The translations under genes were made by a program, and so were the position numbers. The notes below the pieces were generated by a model. That model searched no databases and had not been told where the DNA came from. It saw only the letters and a program-made list of their open reading frames with translations. Positions 47,632 through 47,742 of a stretch of DNA of 47,742 nucleotides are shown here, piece after piece. The DNA comes from Oscillospiraceae bacterium (GTDB lineage: Bacteria; Bacillota; Clostridia; Oscillospirales; Oscillospiraceae): assembly GCA_024697625.1 (NCBI GenBank), contig JAILFJ010000097.1:1-47742 (forward strand), in the 5' to 3' direction. How positions within the stretch are numbered: position 1 is the stretch's first letter; each line of letters begins with the position of its first letter.

Positions 47632-47742
47632 GTGATGTTAGCGTCGAGTAGAATCAGCAAAATGGAGCAGAACACGAGATTGTTCTGTCTCGACAGGATA
47701 ATCGGCTAAGGGCAAGCAGAGGGAATGGCCCGAAGGGCCGTT
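47632..47742. other. Right-edge sequence, probably mobile-element interior
   Basis: About 110 bases with a minus-strand open frame of 34 codons (ending at TAA, 47638) running off the window, and a GGCCC/GGGCC hairpin (about 47727-47739). I assign no function. Confidence 0.3.

Overview
The window looks like a chromosomal contig from an anaerobic gut-type Clostridia (Lachnospirales/Oscillospirales grade). The supporting signs are moderately high GC, strong AGGAGG-type ribosome sites, TTGACA/TATAAT promoters, a TTG start with a good ribosome site, an HU protein, the YmfF/YmfH pair, a DUF6465 protein, a TSCPD protein, a four-subunit 2-oxoacid:ferredoxin oxidoreductase and a TRAP transporter. No species can be named from the sequence. 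Both ends look like mobile-element sequence: the first 258 bases are the start of an IS1634-like transposase, and the last 200 bases hold a tandem repeat array resembling an IS21-type end. The contig probably stops at repeats.

Left part (1-8.3 kb, all minus strand): transposase fragment, a tRNA-Asp/tRNA-Thr unit with its own promoter and terminator, a D-cysteine desulfhydrase-like PLP enzyme, an XRE-DUF6465 protein overlapping a tiny membrane protein, a secreted metallophosphoesterase, a TSCPD protein, a TetM-like ribosomal GTPase fused to a YacP/Rae1-type NYN nuclease domain, and a tRNA-dihydrouridine synthase.

Sugar-acid region (8.4-21.7 kb, almost all minus strand): araD and a LacI regulator, then dctP-dctQ-dctM and kduI, then (beyond one plus-strand gene of unknown function) eda, a KduD/gluconate 5-dehydrogenase-type reductase, a zinc dehydrogenase, a sugar isomerase/epimerase, an L-xylulose-type kinase, ulaE and a YhcH/YiaL protein. 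It combines the E. coli yia/sgb gene set (TRAP transporter, YiaL, LyxK, SgbU, SgbE) with the kdu/eda route. Neither route is complete: the 3-keto-L-gulonate-6-phosphate decarboxylase and the KDG kinase are missing. Nearly every gap between genes carries a GC-rich hairpin. A strong promoter embedded in a 10-bp dyad, with AAACCGGTTT operators downstream, drives the transporter genes.

Middle (21.8-38.5 kb): HU; a hybrid histidine kinase with a separate Hpt protein; fumC with a membrane-anchored serine hydrolase; then a tightly overlapping plus-strand operon ymfF-ymfH-lgt-small protein-GT-C-gtrB-gtrA-secreted protein, followed by an HD protein, a PlsC-like acyltransferase with a zinc ribbon, and a GltS-like symporter.

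Right part (38.5-47.7 kb, minus strand): a two-gene DUF262 system (one protein with a DUF1524 HNH nuclease domain, one without), which is a candidate phage-defence locus; then a P-loop ATPase gene with a four-gene 2-oxoacid:ferredoxin oxidoreductase operon. The strongest leads are the GTPase-nuclease fusion, the DUF262 pair, and the hybrid sugar-acid locus with its hairpins and operators.
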